The notes: generated by a model from the letters alone, not told the origin. Shown: positions 8,483-17,062, counted from the stretch's first letter. The stretch: DNA of 64,000 nucleotides from Pontibacter kalidii (GCF_026278245.1 NZ_CP111079.1:3672501-3736500); one strand, 5' to 3'. Translations and numbers: made by a program.

Positions 8483-8508
8483 TGCATGAGTGAATAGACG
8501 CTCATGCA
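8483..8508. promoter_or_regulatory. Palindrome in the leader of the PfkB kinase gene
   Basis: TGCATGAG (8483-8490) and CTCATGCA (8501-8508) are perfect 8-base arms around a 10-base spacer. It lies 27-52 bases upstream of the kinase start codon. It is either an operator or an RNA hairpin; there is no T-run, so it is not a terminator. Confidence 0.45.
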
Positions 8509-8514
8509 ATATAA

Positions 8515-8549
8515 ACGAAAAAGCCCTTGAAGGTTTGCTTCAAGGGCTT
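8515..8549 (-). terminator. Terminator of tRNA-His
   Basis: AAGCCCTTGAAG (8521-8532) and CTTCAAGGGCTT (8538-8549) form a perfect 12-bp stem with a 5-base loop, followed on the minus strand by TTT. It begins at the encoded CCA end of the tRNA. Confidence 0.8.
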
Positions 8550-8626
8550 GGGGTGGAAGATGGGGCTCGAACCCACGACCCCCAGAATCACAATCTGGTG
8601 CTCTAACCTACTGAGCTACAACCACC
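8549..8626 (-). tRNA. tRNA-His (anticodon GTG)
   Basis: The minus strand folds as a cloverleaf: G-1 at 8626, acceptor GTGGTTG, D arm TAGCTCAGTAGGTTAGAGC, anticodon arm CCAGA-TTGTGAT-TCTGG with anticodon GTG, and T arm GTGGG-TTCGAGC-CCCAT. The 3' acceptor strand is CTTCCAC, then discriminator C and an encoded CCA (8549-8551). The extra G at -1 opposite C73 is the hallmark of tRNA-His. Two T-T mismatches fall at acceptor pairs 5-68 and 6-67. Confidence 0.95.
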
Positions 8627-8840
8627 GTGTCTCATTTGAGAGTGCAAATATACGCAGCAAATCACATAATGCAATACTCTGCGCACATTTTTGCAGAAAA
8701 ATTTCAGTTATCTGCTGCCTTTATACTTACGCAAACAAGTATAAATGTATGCCCGTTCGGCCAGCAAAAATGGCACCGCCCCAACTAACTATTTGGGGAT
8801 CTGCACACTACCTGCTCCTGACCAGGTAAAGAGTACTATA

Positions 8841-9029
8841 TGCCGCAAGTTTGCAACTTGTGGCTAAGCATGGGGCCAGTTTGTAACTGGCGAAACTATA
8901 ATTCCAAAACACGCCAGTTACAAACTGGCTCAAAGCTAAACCACCAGTTACCGCTGTGCTCAAACTGGCGGTATGATCAGCTATGGTGTGCCCAGCTATA
9001 TTCTGACACGAGCGAGGACGCTCGCGCCA
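8841..9029. repeat. Cluster of A-type palindromic repeats
   Basis: Contains hairpins CAAGTTTGCAACTTG (8846-8860), GCCAGTTTGTAACTGGC (8876-8891), its inverse near 8913-8930, and CGAGCGAGGACGCTCG near 9009-9024. These are the same hairpin types as module A of the large islands but without the other modules. It fills the space between tRNA-His and the gene at 9032-9400. Confidence 0.75.
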
Positions 9030-9031
9030 TA

Positions 9032-9400
9032 CTATTGACTCAGTTTGTTTCCGCACCACGGGCAGTAGTTGATCACCACCATAGACGCGCTGCCATCGTG
9101 CACCGGAATGCCGTAAAGTCCTTCGTCCCACTTGTTGATGATCACCTCCGGGTCGTCATACTTTATCTCTCCCTCTGCATCCAGGCTCTGGTATACTTTG
9201 TCGGCCATCATCAGGCAGCAATAGCCTTCGTAGTCGAAGCCTTGGGCCTTTAGCTTTTCGGCGGTGGCCCAGTTGTAGCAGGCCTCGTTTTCATGTATGG
9301 CATCCACATACGCCTCATACTCCTCCGAAGCCATTACCTCCTCCGGCAACTCCTTCCCGAAATAACGGGCGTGTAGTTCTTTAAATCTATCTAAGTCCAT
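9032..9400 (-). CDS. Hypothetical protein with C-terminal CPWCG motif (DUF6980-like)
   Basis: 122 residues from MDLDRFKELHARYFGKELPE (ATG at 9400). There is a CC pair mid-protein (DYEGYCCLMMADKVY) and a C-terminal IPVHDGSASMVVINYCPWCG followed by NKLSQ. Together the two cysteine pairs could hold a zinc ion. The C-terminal half resembles the small DUF6980 type of protein as I remember it; that link is tentative. An upstream in-frame extension to 9451 lacks a better start. Function unknown. Confidence 0.65.
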   Translation of the reverse strand: MDLDRFKELHARYFGKELPEEVMASEEYEAYVDAIHENEACYNWATAEKLKAQGFDYEGYCCLMMADKVYQSLDAEGEIKYDDPEVIINKWDEGLYGIPVHDGSASMVVINYCPWCGNKLSQ

Positions 9401-9465
9401 AACTATACTTCGAAAAAGCTGGCAGCAGTACCCAAAAGCTAGTTGCCACACATTTATACCTACGT

Positions 9466-9939
9466 CTAACGCAAAATATCTGTATCAACGGGAGTGTAGC
9501 CCAGGTGCCTGCTTAAAGAGAGTATCTGCCCTTTATGGTGGAACTCATGCGTAATGGTATGCGTGAACAGCTTAAGCGGGGTAGCCTTGGTGCTGGCACC
9601 ATTCAACTCCACATGGATGTAATCCAGGTAGTTCTTCGCGAAAAATGTGATGAACTCTGTCATCAGCGCATCGATTCTCCTGAAAAAGGCCCGGCACTCC
9701 CCCACATTGCTAACCGCCCCATATGCGGTGAAGGGAATGTCTTTTTTCTGGAGCCCCTGATTCCCCAACCAAAACTCATAGGTATTGCCGATGTGCACCA
9801 GCAGGTTCCGCATGCTCTCCCTGCCAAAGGAGCTGTTTTCAACTAAGAAGTCCGCTGGGCTGACTGTATCACAGTACAGCAAGAGCACATCACGGGAATG
9901 CCTTACCATATCATACTGCAACGACATGATGCTTTCCAT
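9466..9939 (-). CDS. DinB family protein
   Basis: 157 residues. It has the four-helix DinB/YfiT layout with candidate metal ligands His in NLLVHIGNTYEFWLG and HEFHHKGQILSLSRHLGYTP near the C-terminus; the HxxxHHKGQ pattern is typical. DinB-fold proteins are often metal-dependent, thiol-linked transferases or detoxification enzymes, but most are uncharacterised. It starts only 5 bases after the dihydroorotase stop codon, so the two are probably cotranscribed. A second ATG four codons in (9927) is an alternative start. Confidence 0.85.
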   Translation of the reverse strand: MESIMSLQYDMVRHSRDVLLLYCDTVSPADFLVENSSFGRESMRNLLVHIGNTYEFWLGNQGLQKKDIPFTAYGAVSNVGECRAFFRRIDALMTEFITFFAKNYLDYIHVELNGASTKATPLKLFTHTITHEFHHKGQILSLSRHLGYTPVDTDILR

Positions 9940-9944
9940 ACTTT

Positions 9945-11279
9945 CTACCGGTCGAACAGCATTCGCTCCCCTTTCTTGCGCTCGTCAAATTCCCCGTTGG
10001 CAAAAGCCAGGTGACCGGAAACGAAAGTATGGGTTATGCTGGAGCTAAAGGTATGTCCTTCAAACGGAGACCAGCCGCACTTATAGTAGGTGTTCTCTTT
10101 TGTAACGGTGTACAATTTGTTCGGGTCTACCAGCACCAGGTCAGCCCAGTAGCCTTGGCGTATGTAGCCGCGCTCGCGCACATTGAAAAGTATAGCCGGC
10201 GCATGGCTCATTTTCTCCACCATTTTCTCCAGCGTCAGCTTTCCTTGCTTTACAAACTCGAGCATCATCTGCAGCGAGTGCTGCACCAGCGGCACCCCGG
10301 ATGGCGCCTGCTTATACTTGCCCTGCTTCTCTTCCCACAGGTGCGGGGCATGGTCGGTGGCAATCACGTCGAGCTTGTCCTCCAGCAGGCCTTTCAGCAA
10401 GCCCTGCTTGTGGCGCGCCTCTTTTATAGCTGGGTTACATTTTATCTGCGTGCCATAGGTATCGTAGTCATCCTTATCGAACCAGAGGTGGTGCACGCAT
10501 ACTTCGGCCGTTATGCGTTTTTGCTCCAGCGGAATGTCGTTGCGGAACAGCTTCAGTTCTTCTTCGGTGGAAATATGCAGGATGTGCAGGCGCGTGTTGT
10601 GCTTCTCGGCCAACTTCACGGCCATAAAGGACGATTTAAAGCAAGCAGCTTCGTTGCGAATCTCGGGATGGCACTTCACCGGAATGTCCTCGCCATACTT
10701 TGCCTCGTAGAGCGCCATGTTGTCGCGGATGGTTTGCTCGTCCTCGCAGTGCACAGCGATGGGCAGTTTGGCTTTGGCAAAAATCTGCTCCAGCGTCTGC
10801 TCGTTATCTACCAGCATGTTGCCTGTAGAGGAGCCCATAAAGATCTTGATGCCGCAAACCGTGTTGGGGTTGGTGAGCAGTACCTCGGCCAGGTTATCGT
10901 TGGTGGCTCCCATGTAGAAGGAGTAGTTGGCCAGCGAGGTTTCCGCCGCGATTTTATACTTGTCCTCCAGCAGTTCCTGCGTGGTAGCGTTCGGCACCGT
11001 GTTGGGCATCTCCATAAACGAGGTGGTACCACCTGCTACGGCCGCCCGGGCCTCCGTTTCGATATTGGCTTTATGCGTCAGTCCCGGCTCGCGGAAGTGC
11101 ACCTGGTCGTCGATCACGCCGGGCAGCAAGTATAAACCGGTGGCATCGATGGTTTGGTCGGCCTCTGCGGCTATACGTTGGCCAATCTGCGCGATGCGGC
11201 CGTTCTGCACCAGCACGTCGGCGGTGGTTATACTTCCTTCGTTTACAAGTTGAGCGTTTTTTATGAGGATGGATTTCAT
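9945..11279 (-). CDS. pyrC: Dihydroorotase
   Basis: 444 residues of the amidohydrolase fold. It catalyses ring closure of carbamoyl-aspartate to dihydroorotate in pyrimidine synthesis. Motifs: PGVIDDQVHFREPGLTH (53-69), KIFMGSSTGNM with the likely carboxylated Lys145, HCEDE with His177, LHILHIST with His235, and TDHAPH with Asp309. The usual first metal His of the HxH motif is Gln59 (QVH). As far as I recall this variant is common in Bacteroidota dihydroorotases, so it need not mean loss of activity. Allantoinase is the alternative, less likely call. A DinB gene follows after 5 bases. Confidence 0.88.
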   Translation of the reverse strand: MKSILIKNAQLVNEGSITTADVLVQNGRIAQIGQRIAAEADQTIDATGLYLLPGVIDDQVHFREPGLTHKANIETEARAAVAGGTTSFMEMPNTVPNATTQELLEDKYKIAAETSLANYSFYMGATNDNLAEVLLTNPNTVCGIKIFMGSSTGNMLVDNEQTLEQIFAKAKLPIAVHCEDEQTIRDNMALYEAKYGEDIPVKCHPEIRNEAACFKSSFMAVKLAEKHNTRLHILHISTEEELKLFRNDIPLEQKRITAEVCVHHLWFDKDDYDTYGTQIKCNPAIKEARHKQGLLKGLLEDKLDVIATDHAPHLWEEKQGKYKQAPSGVPLVQHSLQMMLEFVKQGKLTLEKMVEKMSHAPAILFNVRERGYIRQGYWADLVLVDPNKLYTVTKENTYYKCGWSPFEGHTFSSSITHTFVSGHLAFANGEFDERKKGERMLFDR

Positions 11280-11360
11280 GCTTGCTAAGATACGTGTTGA
11301 GCAAAATTAACACATTATCTTAGTTTCAGGCATAAATCCTATTGGTTTGTCGGCAGTGCT

Positions 11361-12587
11361 TTACTCCGGCTGCATCAGTTTACCAATGAACAGGATGGCG
11401 TTGGAGGATTTCTCCCGGATAAGGAAAACGAAAGGCCTGTTGATATGGATGGAGGGCGGCAGTGAAGTAACGACAATACCTACAGAGGTTGCCGCCGTGG
11501 CTTCTGTGCCTTCTTCGTTCACCTCTACAAACGTTTTATGCTTCACCTCGGAGATAGCCAGGTTGCTCTTTCCTTCCACCATACGGCTCAGGTCAGCTGC
11601 TTCTGTAAAGGCGATGCCCATGCCCAGCTGCTCCAGCAGTTCGTTCAGTTCTTTCTCGTACTCCAGCTTAAATTTGGGCATGTGCAGCTCCAGCTTAGAG
11701 GTATCCGCAGCGGATAACCAGCTGCTCAGGTTCATCTTGTTCAGCTCCTGCACCACCTCCTGCACATTGTGCCCGGCTTTAGGCATCATCAAGGTCATGC
11801 TGTACTGCTTGTTTCCGTAGGGCAGGTCCAGCACTTCCTTGGTTTGGTCCTGGTAGTACAGGTACTTGCCTTCCTTCATCGTCATGAAGTCGTGGGTAAC
11901 CGTGGTGCCATTTTCGAGGAAGAACTGCCCTGGCTGCGTCAGCTTTTTATCGAAGGGATAGGCCCAGGTGCCTTTAAAGTAAATGGCGTTGATCAGGAAT
12001 AGTACATGGCGGGGAGTTACCTCCTCCACAATGCTTTCGATCTTCCCATTGGTTTTCTGCTCCACCCAACTGTTAATCTGGTCTTTGGCGGCAGGCGAAG
12101 AAAAGTCAAGTCCCTGCACCATGGCATCGAAGTAGGTTTGGTTAGCCTTGAGGAAAGGAGCCTGCAGTTGCAGATCTTTTCTGTACCACAAGGAGTTGGC
12201 CGAGGTGAAAACTACTTTCTTATCGATCCCTTTCAACAGCTCTGAAAGGCTCTTGAAAGATTGGTTGATTTCTTCATCCGAAGCCGGTTCGAACCCCAGC
12301 GTCTGGCGCATGGCTTCTTTCGTAGCGCCATCGGCTCCGTTGTAGGTCATGGTTAAGGCCATGCTGATACTTAGCGGCGAGATGAATACGTTTTCGGCCC
12401 CTTCCTCCTCGCTTAGCTGTGCAAAGGCTCGAAAGGCAAAGTCGTTGGAGCTTTGCACGGTTTTCTGCTCCTGCACCGTCAGGGCGCGTATGTTGGGAGC
12501 GTTGTCCGAAGCGTCGTCTTGCTGGCAGCCGGAAAACAGCATGGCAGCCGCTGTGGCTATACTTAACAGGAGCGTGTTTTTGTTCAT
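11361..12587 (-). CDS. Serpin family protease inhibitor (lipoprotein)
   Basis: 408 residues from the ATG at 12587. The signal peptide ends in a lipobox (LFSGC), so it is probably tethered to the outer membrane. The serpin fold follows, with ENVFISPLSISMALTMTYNG near the N-terminus and RPFVFLIREKSSNAILFIGK near the C-terminus. The hinge of the reactive loop is EEGTEATAAT (P17 Glu358 to P8 Thr367), the pattern of inhibitory serpins. By count P1-P1' would be Thr374-Ser375, but the loop length could shift this. It probably traps a serine or cysteine protease at the cell surface. Confidence 0.93.
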   Translation of the reverse strand: MNKNTLLLSIATAAAMLFSGCQQDDASDNAPNIRALTVQEQKTVQSSNDFAFRAFAQLSEEEGAENVFISPLSISMALTMTYNGADGATKEAMRQTLGFEPASDEEINQSFKSLSELLKGIDKKVVFTSANSLWYRKDLQLQAPFLKANQTYFDAMVQGLDFSSPAAKDQINSWVEQKTNGKIESIVEEVTPRHVLFLINAIYFKGTWAYPFDKKLTQPGQFFLENGTTVTHDFMTMKEGKYLYYQDQTKEVLDLPYGNKQYSMTLMMPKAGHNVQEVVQELNKMNLSSWLSAADTSKLELHMPKFKLEYEKELNELLEQLGMGIAFTEAADLSRMVEGKSNLAISEVKHKTFVEVNEEGTEATAATSVGIVVTSLPPSIHINRPFVFLIREKSSNAILFIGKLMQPE

Positions 12588-12685
12588 GGCAGTAGGGTTC
12601 AGGGCAACGTATAGGTTCTTTTTTTCATGACCCTCGTGCTGGGCCGATGGTTGCAAGTGCCATGCCTGTAGAAGTATATGGAATG

Positions 12686-13399
12686 TCAATCCCCCTGCAT
12701 CTTTTTCCAGTTTAGGTTGTACCCCAGTCCCAGGCGCATGTTGGCGTGGCTCGACATAAAATCATAGCTCTTGCCCCATACCTTAACCGCGTTATTAGCC
12801 GAACGTGTAAGATTTGCCTGATACCTTGCCTCCAGCCTGAGCCGCCAGATATTTGCCCCAACTCCGACAGAAGAGTCCCATACTACAGGTTTTACAGCCG
12901 TGCGCATGGCGGGCAGCACATCCGACACGCCCTGCCCCGCATCTTTGTGGAAGTAGTATGCGCCACCTTTCCGCTGCAGCCTTATACTTGGCGACACGCC
13001 TGCCATAATAAAAAGCTTCCCTTCGGTTAAAGGGATGTTGAACTCCACAAGCAGGGGAACCTCGATTGAAGCATGCGCTACCCCGCCGGCTTTTACGATC
13101 GGGCAGAACTGGCAATCTTTTCTGGTGTTGTACACAAGGTAACTAATGCCATCATCATAATAGTTTATACCTGATGAGATGCTGAACGCCCTGTTTATTC
13201 GATAAGAAACGTATCCGCCAAAGTAGCCACTAAGGCCACCTCCGCCCTGCAACTCCACCTGAACCGAGTCCAGCAGCACTCTGCCGGCGTCACCTTGGTT
13301 TATCAACCCAAAACTAGGCCCGAAAGAAAGCTTCTGAGCAGTTGCAATATGTAGGCATGTGAAAGTGCAGATGGAACAGAGTATAAGTTTTGTTTTCAT
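12686..13399 (-). CDS. PorT-like outer-membrane beta-barrel protein
   Basis: 237 residues from MKTKLILCSICTFTCLHIAT, a signal peptide ending ATAQ. The mature part shows alternating beta strands typical of small outer-membrane barrels, such as FGPSFGLINQGDAG at the start and ANMRLGLGYNLNWKK at the C-terminus. It fits the PorT/OMP_b-brl type but has its own CQFCPI insert. It lies 98 bases upstream of the serpin gene on the same strand. The cargo or role is unknown. Confidence 0.72.
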   Translation of the reverse strand: MKTKLILCSICTFTCLHIATAQKLSFGPSFGLINQGDAGRVLLDSVQVELQGGGGLSGYFGGYVSYRINRAFSISSGINYYDDGISYLVYNTRKDCQFCPIVKAGGVAHASIEVPLLVEFNIPLTEGKLFIMAGVSPSIRLQRKGGAYYFHKDAGQGVSDVLPAMRTAVKPVVWDSSVGVGANIWRLRLEARYQANLTRSANNAVKVWGKSYDFMSSHANMRLGLGYNLNWKKMQGD

Positions 13400-13508
13400 A
13401 AGGAGCAGGTAAAGTATAGCAGCATCAATATACTCATTTAAAGTATAACTTGCACTACTCTTCTTACCTGAGTTAAGCCGCTGCAAACGGTGTTAACCAT
13501 TTTTCCCG

Positions 13509-13516
13509 TACCTTTG
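13509..13516 (+). promoter_or_regulatory. -7 promoter box upstream of the DEAD-box helicase gene
   Basis: TACCTTTG matches TAnnTTTG and lies 30 bases before the start codon. No clean TTTG box is seen at the usual distance, so the -33 side is weak. Confidence 0.45.
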
Positions 13517-13545
13517 CACTTCAACACCAAGTATAAAGTATCCCC

Positions 13546-14904
13546 ATGGCCGAAGAAGCAGAGAAAGAGATAACCACGTTCGAGGATTTTAAGCTGAACA
13601 GGCAGCTGCTGAACGCCATTGAAGAGGCTGGCTACGAAAAGCCCACGCCCATACAATTAAAGGCGATTCCGGTCATAATGGGCGGACACGACGTGATGGG
13701 CATTGCCCAGACCGGCACCGGTAAAACGGCCGCTTTCCTGTTACCGATACTGATGAAGGTGAAGTATGCACAGGGTATGAACCCGCGCGCCATCATACTA
13801 GCCCCTACCCGGGAGCTGGCCATGCAGATCGAGGAGAATATTACGCTGCTGGGCAAGTATACCGACATCCGCCATACGGTTATTTACGGAGGTCTCGGCC
13901 CGAAAACCCAGATCGAAACTATAAATAAAGGGCTCGACATACTGGTTTCCACGCCAAAGCGCCTGATGGAGCTCTACCTGAAAGGCGAACTGATACTGAA
14001 GGAAGTAAAAACGCTGGTGCTGGACGAGGCCGATAAGATGATGGACATGGGCTTCATGCCGCAGATCCGCCAGATGCTGGAAGTGATCCCGCGCAAACGC
14101 CAGAACCTGCTGTTTTCGGCAACGATGCACCCAAAAGTAGTGGAGCTGTCGGAAGAGTTTCTGGAGTTCCCGACCCGCATTGAAGTAACGCCCCAGGCAA
14201 CGCCCGTAGAAACCGTAAGCCAGGTATTGTACCAGGTACCGAACCTGCGCACCAAAATTGCGATGCTCGAGCACATCATCCAGGACAGGGAGACGTTTAA
14301 CCGCGTGATCATCTTTACCCGGAGCAAAAAGAATGCGGAAGATGTGGCTAAATTCCTGGAACGGCGCGAATACGGCGAAGTGCGGGCGATACACGGCAAC
14401 AAAGGGCAGAACACACGCATCAACTCCATGGAAGCCTTTAAAAGCGGCGATGTGCGCTTTTTAGTAGCTACTGATGTGGCCTCGCGCGGGATTGACGTGA
14501 GTATGGTGAGCCATGTGATCAACTTTGATGTACCGTTTGTGTACGAGGATTACGTGCACCGCATTGGCCGGACAGGCCGGGCTGAAAATGTCGGGGCAGC
14601 CATTACGTTTGCCAACCCGGCAGAAATGTATCACATCCGCAAGATCGAAAAGCTGATCAGAATGCAGATACCCGAGCAGCCGATGCCGCCGGAAGTAAAG
14701 ATCCATGAGATAACCTTTGAGGAGCAGCAGGCCATCGCCCGCGACATCGACCACCAGAAGCGCAGCGAGAACCCGGACTTCAAAGGTGCTTTCCATGAGA
14801 AAAAAGGCAAGCACAAATCGAATTTCGAGAAGGGCAAGAAGAAAGGCGACCCGAAGAACTCGGGCTGGCAGAAGACGAAGAAAAAAGGCAGCCGCAGGAA
14901 ATAA
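13546..14904 (+). CDS. DEAD-box ATP-dependent RNA helicase
   Basis: 452 residues. In order: Q-motif with FEDF and PTPIQ (about 12-37), motif I AQTGTGKT (54-61), PTRELA (about 87-92), DEAD (160-163), SAT, then the second RecA domain with HRIGRTGR (338-345). The tail after about 400 is very rich in Lys, Arg and Gly, as in RhlE-type helicases that unwind structured RNA and aid ribosome assembly or cold growth. An AAGTATAAAGTATA tract lies just before the start instead of a clear Shine-Dalgarno site. A strong hairpin terminator follows. Confidence 0.94.
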   Translation: MAEEAEKEITTFEDFKLNRQLLNAIEEAGYEKPTPIQLKAIPVIMGGHDVMGIAQTGTGKTAAFLLPILMKVKYAQGMNPRAIILAPTRELAMQIEENITLLGKYTDIRHTVIYGGLGPKTQIETINKGLDILVSTPKRLMELYLKGELILKEVKTLVLDEADKMMDMGFMPQIRQMLEVIPRKRQNLLFSATMHPKVVELSEEFLEFPTRIEVTPQATPVETVSQVLYQVPNLRTKIAMLEHIIQDRETFNRVIIFTRSKKNAEDVAKFLERREYGEVRAIHGNKGQNTRINSMEAFKSGDVRFLVATDVASRGIDVSMVSHVINFDVPFVYEDYVHRIGRTGRAENVGAAITFANPAEMYHIRKIEKLIRMQIPEQPMPPEVKIHEITFEEQQAIARDIDHQKRSENPDFKGAFHEKKGKHKSNFEKGKKKGDPKNSGWQKTKKKGSRRK

Positions 14905-14912
14905 AAATGGCG

Positions 14913-14943
14913 CGTCCGGAAGTATACCTTATACTTCCGGACG
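14913..14943 (+). terminator. Terminator with the ATACTT word in both arms
   Basis: CGTCCGGAAGTATA (14913-14926) and TATACTTCCGGACG (14930-14943) are a perfect 14-bp inverted repeat with a 3-base loop, just after the helicase stop codon. The loop-proximal half of each arm is the over-represented word AAGTATA/TATACTT. The following T-run is weak. Confidence 0.75.
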
Positions 14944-15046
14944 TTCTTGTTTATACTTGTGTCTGAATCAGGATTCTCAGGATAAAGGGATGAGCAGGAT
15001 TTCATACTTCAGCTATACTTTATACTTCCCAAATATCCATACTTCC

Positions 15047-15715
15047 GCTGGCGCGGGCTTTCAGCCCGTGTCTTTTTATTCGTTGGGTTTGCAACCCAAC
15101 TGGCTTGGAAAGCCATACTTGCTTTGGCTATACTTTTATACTTGCTGTTCCGGACATCCTTGTCCGGAACTACTGCTGCTGCGGATTTCCTAATCCGCGT
15201 AAGCCATGCTTTTATACTTTGGCTATACTTCCCTAGCCGCTGCTTCCTGCTTTTTGACACAAGCTATACTTGCTAGTTACCGCTGATCCTCTAGTTCCCA
15301 TAAACCTAAAGTTGCACTTCATACTTTGGTGCTCTCAAGCCCGAGAGGGCTCGTCCTGGGGGTAGGGGCCCTCGATAAGGGCATCGCGCTGGGAGCTTTT
15401 CCTTTGCTCCTGACGTCGCAATGCCTCACTCACGTTCGGCACCGGAAAAACTCGCATAGGCGCTCAACCCAAGGACTGGGATCAGGTTCGATAGCTTTTG
15501 CTATACAACGTGAACCAAAGTCCCCCTTTGAAGGGGGTAGGGGGATGTAATCATATGCTAAGTTTATGCTTGTAGGGACAGGCGCGACTTAACTACGCAA
15601 CGGTAGCAACTATAAGACTCATACTTCAGCAGTAGCAAAAGCAGACTCCCCTCCTTTGACTAGGAGGGGCAAGAGTGGTTGGACCAGATGCAGGGGTGGT
15701 CGGGCCAAGTACTAT
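15047..15715 (+). repeat. Composite intergenic repeat island 2 (forward)
   Basis: Modules in order: A (15047-15115, GGCTTTCAGCC and GGGTTTGCAACCC hairpins), a B-like part (15143-15198, TCCGGACATCCTTGTCCGGA), D (15222-15296), C (15330-15495, sharing CAACCCAAGGACTGGGATCA with island 1), E (15511-15547), a decayed F (15572-15600) and G (15645-15690). It lies between two convergent genes. No gene is seen from 14950 to 15735. Confidence 0.85.
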
Positions 15716-15735
15716 TGAAACAAGCAGCTATATCC

Positions 15736-16188
15736 TTAAAACCACTGCTCAGCCAGATCGCCGAACTCAAACACCACCAGGTTTAACACCGTGCTCCAGA
15801 CGATGGCGCTCCAAAGCATGTGTATAAATATTTGCTTGCGCGATGCTCCAAGAACTGCGACAACTACGGTACCCAGAATTGGTGAGAAGATGACGGGCGT
15901 TAAGAAGGCCACTCCTACCACGCCATAGCTTTTCCAGACTTTGACGATGCGGCGGTTCTTTTTATTGAACACCGAAGCATTCTTTGCCCGCTGCCGCGCA
16001 GACCACCATTTGGCAAACGCCCTCCCGACAATAGAGAAGATAACCACCGTGGTCATCATGCCCGCAATCGTTAGCAGCACAGACTCCAGGTACGTCAGTC
16101 CGGCAGCAACACCCGCTAAAGGCCCTCCGATAAACTTCACCATACTCGCCAGGTATACCGAAAGGTATTTTAATATTTCTACAGACAC
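15736..16188 (-). CDS. Small integral membrane protein (small multidrug export-like)
   Basis: 150 residues with about four hydrophobic segments (roughly 10-28, 32-52, 88-110 and 118-142) and a basic loop RQRAKNASVFNKKNRR between the pairs. The paired segments with PVIFSPILGTVVVAVLGASR recall small proteins annotated as small multi-drug export or DedA-like, but I cannot assign a family firmly. The start is GTG at 16188, supported by AGGAG 10 bases upstream; no ATG is close. It stands alone and converges on island 2. Transport activity is unproven. Confidence 0.7.
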   Translation of the reverse strand: MSVEILKYLSVYLASMVKFIGGPLAGVAAGLTYLESVLLTIAGMMTTVVIFSIVGRAFAKWWSARQRAKNASVFNKKNRRIVKVWKSYGVVGVAFLTPVIFSPILGTVVVAVLGASRKQIFIHMLWSAIVWSTVLNLVVFEFGDLAEQWF

Positions 16189-16344
16189 AGGGGGCTCTCC
16201 TAGTAAAATGATGTCTACTCCGGGGCTGAGGTAGTACCAAATAGCTTATACGAAGCTCAGCGAATTTCATGTATGCGTATAAAACCCTTACTCCGGCACC
16301 GTGTAAACTGCTGCAATGGCGGCTAAGCCTAAGCTAAGGTGATA

Positions 16345-17001
16345 CTATATTTTCGGGCCGAAGGCAAGGTCGCCGGCGTCGCCGAGACCCGGCACAATGT
16401 ATGACTTCTCGTTCAGGTGATCATCCAACGCGCCCAGCCAGACATGCGCCTCGGGCACCTGCTCCTGCACGTAGGCCAGGCCCTCAGGGGCGGCAATGGC
16501 GGCGGCAAAGTGCACCTGCAGCGGCTTTCCGTGGCGCAGCATGCCCTGGTAAGATTTTACCAGCGAGCGGCCGGTAGCCAGCATCGGGTCTGCCAGAATC
16601 AGGATCTTGTCATGCAGGTCGGTAGAGGCCAGGTACTCCATGTTGATCTGCAGCGCTGTGTTCTCCTCCTCCACACGGTAAGCGCCCACAAAAGTGCTGT
16701 AGGCCTTATCAAAATAGTTCAGCATACCGTTATACAACGGCAGCCCCGCCCGAAGAATGGTAGCCAGCACCGGCTGCTCGGCCAGCAGCAGTGTCTGGGT
16801 CTCGGCCAGCGGCGTGGTAATGGTTGCCTCTCGATACGGAAGCGTTTTAGAAATCTCGTAGGCCAACAACTCCCCCAGGCGCTCCAGGTTTCGGCGGAAG
16901 CGCATACTGTCGCCGTGCACCTGCACATCACGCAGTTCGGCGACATAGTGGTTGGCAAGCGAAGGCGTATCTGTCAGGATATGTACTTGTTTCTTTTCCA
17001 T
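16345..17001 (-). CDS. upp: Uracil phosphoribosyltransferase
   Basis: 218 residues. The PRPP-binding motif ILADPMLATGRSLVKS is near residue 140, and the C-terminus YIVPGLGDAGDLAFGPKI is the uracil-binding loop typical of Upp. It makes UMP from uracil and PRPP (pyrimidine salvage) in the cytoplasm. The family usually has DPMLATGGS; Arg replaces one Gly here. The start ATG is 28 bases from a consensus promoter. It complements the dihydroorotase gene in this window, though they are not linked in an operon. Confidence 0.94.
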   Translation of the reverse strand: MEKKQVHILTDTPSLANHYVAELRDVQVHGDSMRFRRNLERLGELLAYEISKTLPYREATITTPLAETQTLLLAEQPVLATILRAGLPLYNGMLNYFDKAYSTFVGAYRVEEENTALQINMEYLASTDLHDKILILADPMLATGRSLVKSYQGMLRHGKPLQVHFAAAIAAPEGLAYVQEQVPEAHVWLGALDDHLNEKSYIVPGLGDAGDLAFGPKI

Positions 17002-17029
17002 GTGGGGTATTTGGGGCTGATGATCGGCT

Positions 17030-17062
17030 TAAAGATACACATGGCAACGGGCTTGCACCAAA
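17030..17062 (-). promoter_or_regulatory. Predicted promoter of upp
   Basis: On the minus strand TTTG (17059-17062), 21 bases, then TATCTTTA (17030-17037), one mismatch from TAnnTTTG. It lies about 28 bases upstream of the start codon. Confidence 0.6.

Noticed and set aside
10011..11135. 374-codon plus-strand frame opposite dihydroorotase
   Set aside because: Shadow frame of a well-recognised gene; no ribosome site or motif of its own.
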